From Ctenosaura bakeri (taxonomy: Eukaryota; Chordata; Lepidosauria; Squamata; Iguanidae), in contig CAOLHI010000562.1 of assembly GCA_948474755.1 (NCBI GenBank), positions 868,001 to 932,000 on the forward strand: a stretch of 64,000 bases of DNA, given 5' to 3'. Shown here piece by piece: positions 40,301 through 46,300 of the stretch. Numbering within the stretch: position 1 is the stretch's first letter; every line of letters begins with the position of its first letter. The notes under the pieces are model-generated. The model saw nothing but the letters and a program-made list of their open reading frames with translations, did no database searches and was not told the origin of the DNA. Made by a program: the position numbers and the translations under genes.

Positions 40301-43300
40301 TTCACTGGGACTCTCTGCTGTGACAAAGCCTTGCTTCACAGATTGCACTCTGCTCATGCTCAGAGGAGCCAAATCCTGCCAACCCTGACCATTGCAGCAG
40401 TAGTAGTAGTACCATCTTACTTTTTCTTAGAATGTGAAGGCTTCAAAGCACCTCACCCTTTAAAATAATGGAATTTAAAGACATATAAATAGTGCATTTT
40501 AAAATAGAATTATTTTAAAGAATTGAAACAACGGCTTAAAAAGATAACAGTTAAAGTTAAAACAGTACAGCACCCCCAGCCTGTTCTTGAAAATCTTTTT
40601 GTACTAAAAGTCTGCCTGAGTAAAAAGGTTTTATCTTGCTGCCAGAAGGACAGCAAGGAGATGGCCATTCTGACCTCCCTGGGAAGAAAGTGCTAGAGCG
40701 TAGGGGCAGCCACTGAGAAGGCCCTCTCTTATGTCCCCACCAGCCATGCTTGCAGTGGTGATGGAACTGAGAAAAGAGGCTCTCCTGATGACTGTTCCGC
40801 CCAAACTGGCTCATATAGAGAGATAAAGTCTGCCAAATAGTCTAGACTGAGCCATATAGAGCTTTATTGATTATAACCAGCACTTTGAATTGTGCCTGGA
40901 AACAAACTGGCAGTTTGGTTGCAACTATTTGGATCAGTTGAAGTTTCTGAACACTCTCCGAAGGCAACCTCAGGTAAAGCATGGCACAGTAGCCTGGACA
41001 GGATGTAACCAAGGCTATGTACTACCATGGCCAGATCCAGTACCTCAAGGAACTAGCACAATTGGCATACAAGTTTTAAATGTGCAAAAGCACTTCTGGC
41101 CATCACAGAAACCTTGGCCTCCAGGTTCAGTTCTGAGTCTGTGTCTTCAGTCTGTGAACCAGTGTCTTCAGGAGGAGTGTAATCCCATCTAGCACAGGCT
41201 AAATCTCTATTTCCTGATCTGCCTTCTCACTGACCCAAGAGTATCTCTGTCTTGTTTGAATTAAGTTTCAACTTGTTTGTCCTTATCCAGTCCATTATTG
41301 ATGAAAAGCACTCACTTAGGACTAGGCCAGCCTCCCTGGATTAGGATGTAAAGGAGTAGTAGAGTAGGATGTCATCTGCATATTGATGGCACTTCACCCC
41401 AAAACTCTGGACAGCTTCTCCTAGTGGCTTCGTGTATATGTTAAATACCATGGGGGGGGGGGGAGAACAGAACCCTGGGGGAACCTACAGGCCAACAGCC
41501 AGGGGGTCAAAGAGGAGTCTCCCAGCAGCACCTTCTGAGTTTACCCCTCCAGGAAGGAATGGAGCCACTGTAAAACAGTGCTTCCAAGTCTTATTTCAGG
41601 GAGGTGATCCAGAAGGATACCACTGTTGATAGTATCAAAAGCCACTGAGAGGTCCAGCAGAACCAAAAGGAACACACTCCCCCTGTCAAGTTCCCTGTGT
41701 AGGTCATCCACCAAGGTGACCAAAGCTATCTTCCCCATAGTTAGACCTGAAGCCAGATTGAAATGGATCTAAATAATCCATTTCATCCAGAAACCCATGG
41801 AGTTGGAAGTCCACCACATGCTCCAGTACTTGGCTCAAAAATGGTCAAGTTGGACACTAGCCGATAATTATCCATTATAGAGAGATTCTGGGATGGCTTT
41901 TTCAACAGAATCCTCACAACTGCATCCTTCAGGCAAGTTGGAATGCTGGCTTGTTGTAAGGAGACACTGTTTTGTCTCTTCACTCACTCAATCAGTCCCC
42001 CTCTGGCCTATTTGATAAACCAGAAATGGCAAGGGTCTAGCATACGTGTGGTTGCTCTCGCCTCTCCAACGATCATGTCCACATCCTCAGGCTGCACAAG
42101 TTGAAAAGTATCCATCAACACTGGGAAACAGGAGCCAAGGTTAGTACATCAACTACGGCATCCAAGTCAGAGCAGATCCAGAGTGAATTTATCTGCAAAG
42201 TGTTGTGCAAATTCTTTGCAGTAGATGGTCAATTGGTTTGCATTTTTTGCTTGAGGATCAGTATGTAATAGACCTCTGACTGCTGGAAACAGCCTTGCTA
42301 GATGTTTTCCTGCAGATGTAATAGTGGCAGCAAAAAATAATTTCTTTGCTGCCCTCATTGCCAAGAATAGGCCTTCAAATAGGCTCTAGCTTATAGTCGG
42401 TCAGATTTGCTCTGAGTCTTCCACCAGCAACATTCTAACCTGTGTCTCACCCACTTCATCACCACCAGCTTCCTGGAGAACCAGGGGGCTAGTTTGGCTC
42501 TGCTTCATGAGAAGGAAGCTCAAGAGTGATCGTGTCCTCTGCCCTGTTTCCCTGTTCCAAGGGTCAGCCGGGGCTTCAATAGAATTGCCTTCTGAGGTGA
42601 CAGGGAAATCCCCAAGAGCCATCAGAAATCCATCTGGATCCATCAGCTCCCTATTGGACCATCCTAACTGGTCTCCCACTCCTGCAGAGGTCCTTAGTCC
42701 CAGTGATTCTAAACCTGACTGAGTAATGATATGTCCATGACAATGGAACTGCAGAGAGTTCCTCCACACCAAGGTGACCAGTATCTTGGACATGTACGTG
42801 TGTGTGTTGTCTGTTTCTCTTCTATCTATTTTATCATTCCTATTTCTGTACTGTAGTCAGCTTACTAAATGGAAGAAATAATTGTAACTCTTCTGCTCAA
42901 CTCTTTGCTTGGAACTGGAAAGGGACAGAAATGTTTCACTTCTGGCTGATGCAGGTTTTGCTTAAGCCCCCGCCATTTTCAGCCTCTGGTTACATGCTGG
43001 TGTTGCCACAAACTGCAAAGTTTCTTCCATGTGTAATGTGGGACTATTAAGAGCTTCCAGTTCTAATAAGTAGTAAATACATTTTGCTGTTGTTTATGAA
43101 TGTATAAAACATAGTTTGTTTGAACCAGGAATTAGGATCCCAAAGCAATTAATCTCTTAGTACTACTCACTCTGCAATTGTGGGTTTGTTTGAAGTACTC
43201 TCTCACAGTGAAAAAAAAATCCCTCTATGCATGTTTGTGCATGTACCCTTCCGTTCCTGTACACACATGTGGAAGAGCATTCAGTCATTTGAGCCCTTGC

Positions 43301-46300
43301 TTGCAGTCTGAAGTAGCAGAGCTATGTAGTTTGACTGTGTCAGTGGATTAGGTTAGTAAGTAGAACCAGTCAGCCTTTTGTGGGTTTGGACCTCCTCCTT
43401 CCCACTTACTGTGAAGTTTACAGTATTTATGAATAACTGGTTTACTCTTTGCATCAACTTCTTTCTGACAAGCATATTTTAGTGAATTATAAACATTTCT
43501 CTGTTATCTAGAATTTTCTTAACCTGAGATTGATCTAGTGGTCTGTAAGTTTCCCAGGATCTTCATATTTCATATACGATATATATATTAAAACATTGTG
43601 AGATTTTAGTCTGTTAGATTTTTCAAACAAAATGAAACTGTTCCTGTTGTTTGAGCACACAGCATGAAAGGTGTTCCTGTTTTTTCCTATTTCTAAAAGG
43701 CTTTTACATCTGTCAGTTTATTTGAGTATTGAAGGTGCACTGTTCAGGAGACGTTATGCTTGGATGAACATTTATTGGCATTATGTTGTATGCCATATTT
43801 CAATCAGATTATCTCCTTGGCAGGCTATAATAAATTCTAAATACAGAACCCAAAAGATGCCCCAAACACCTACCCTACCTTGGTCCTCTGGCCAAAGCCA
43901 GAGGGAGCCTCACTTCAGTTCTAAGTGTGGGACTCTGTGTTTCTTCTGTCAGGCTGTTGGGGAAGCAGGCACCCTGCAGCTGCTGTTTCTTTGGCTGAAG
44001 GACAGGCCAAGCAGGTCTCCCTCTTGCCATCATGTTCTTTCTATAGGACAGGGGGTGCAGTAGAGACTGCACTACCTAATGCCAGGAGGTCATCTTTAGT
44101 TGCGATAGAGCCTTTACAAGAATTGCATTTTTCCCAACAGATACTGGAATGTTTGCAGTTGTGAATAGTCGTTCGTTGTCTTTACTAGGGAAACTGACTA
44201 TCAGTGCAGCATTTAACATTGTTTATATCTACACATCTGAACTGTATCCTACAGTGATAAGGTAAGACAAGTGAAGTTTGTCATGGTGTCTTCTGTTGCC
44301 TGTGTGGCCATCCCTCCCTCCCTCCTTCTGCTTCTCCTTCTTTAAAAGGTGAGGCCTCAAGAAATCTATCAGATGACTTCCCCAGATCTAGTGGCCTGTT
44401 ATGACCCTCCCCAGGGACATAACTCTGTTGAGAATGTGGTTTTAAAAACCACAGAGAAAAGTCTCTCCCAGATATACTAAAGCAGGACCCTATACCTTGC
44501 TTTAGATGAGAATTGTCATTATTGGAAGTTTCCTGGAGCAGCATTTTTTCCTAATTGGAGCTTTTTTTTTCATTGAGGAAGGGCCTCCATTTAGATCTGT
44601 GGCTCATACAAATTGGTGGGGTACTGCATGTCTCCTGCAACATACTAACTCCTGTGAGATTGGTAGTCTTCATTGTTTTCCATGGGAAATGGGGAGGTGC
44701 TTTTCTGGTCTGGGAGGGGCCTTCCTTGCCTGTCCCAGTTGTCAAGTTAGAGTGAGCTTGGCTAGAGGCATTCTTGAGCTTCTTTTTCCTTGCAGGTCCC
44801 TTTTCCCTTGCATTTTCAGAGTATCCTTATTATTCAGTAACAAAGTTATTAGGCAGGCAAATGCTACATACTCGCACAGTGTGGGAAATTCTCCCAGTGC
44901 TAGTTCACCTTGGCCTTGCTTTCTTGTTTTATCTTATTCCTTTCCCTCTCCAGCACCTGTACACCACTGGAATGCTTTAGTCACATTGCTCTTGCCTCTT
45001 GGGCTCTCTTTCTGCCACAGCTGTTTAGCCTATGACTCCTGTAGTCTTCTGTTCCTTCTACCTCCCTTACCAACACTTTGGAACTTATGGGTGGCATGTC
45101 TTCCCACTCCAGATCCTCTTCTCAGAGCCCAGATCCTAGTGGCGTGTCCCCACTAAAGCAAACAAGGCAAGGCTAGGGAGCCTTTCCTGAGGCTGAACAA
45201 CTACAACAGAGAAGAGATGAGAGACAGGCACATGAGGTGACTAAAGGCTACTCATTGACCTTACTGTGGGGCCACTGTACTATATAAATGTTTTGGGGTG
45301 CCTCCAGACATAAGGATAGGTCTAAGTTCAGATCAGTCAGAAGGAAATCATTGCCTTAATTGCCACTGTTTTGTCTTATTTCTGCACAGGAATGTTGGAA
45401 TGGGAACCTGCTCTATGTTCTCTCGAGTTGGTGGGATCATTGCTCCTTTTGTTCCATCTCTGGTTTGTATTATTCTTCTTCTTTCCCATATCCCTCATGG
45501 CAAAGATAAGGGTCCTTCCCGACACTTTTTTTCTTGGTGGCTAAACACACTGTAGAACAAAAGATTGGTTGGCCACTTTCTTCATTTCTGTGAATGTCTT
45601 TGAACCTCACATGCCATTCAGAAGCATTTGTTGGTATGAAACTAGCAGAGGCTTTGGGTTATTACTTTGTTTTAAATCACTGCCAGATGCTATTAAGGTT
45701 TTTTTATAATATAAAAGATAAATATTAGGAACTGTAGGGTGCCTCAGGAGGCATCAGTGATGGTATATCAGGATGTATTGGTGCCTATGGGCACCATCCT
45801 ATCTACCCTCTACTTTAGTCTGACTGTACAGAGGAGCCATCTTGAAATTTGAAGATAATTTCTTTGTAAAGTGGATAGAAGAGATATACCTGAGTTTCCA
45901 AACAGGTAATATCAGACTGGCCAATCTGTAGAAGAACTGGACTAGGCAGAGAAGGTTCTCAGTGAGAAGATGCTTAACTGAATCACCTGCAAATGTAGAA
46001 GTATGATGACATCAGTTTTTTCCCCCCAAATTCAGCTGCAAGATTCAGTGAACCATCACATATTTTCTGTAAGAAGTGGAGATAAGAGATGCTCTGTCAG
46101 CAGAGTGGCCCCTGGCCTGATGTCTGCCTTTCCTATCTTTGCTTGTGACTAGATCATTCTCCAAGGTGTAAGCAGTTAGGCAAAAGTGATTGTCATCACC
46201 TCCCTTTTTATCTCTGAGTCCCAGACTTGGTGATCATGCCAGTGGAAAAAACTGTGTTGGCTGTCAGGATCCTGACAGGTTTTGCCATGGCTTGGGTATA

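Noticed and set aside
44506..45156. 216-codon open frame in intron 9
   Set aside because: Pyrimidine-rich DNA giving Leu/Phe/Ser-rich peptide in several frames, with no known domain. Nothing suggests an exon.
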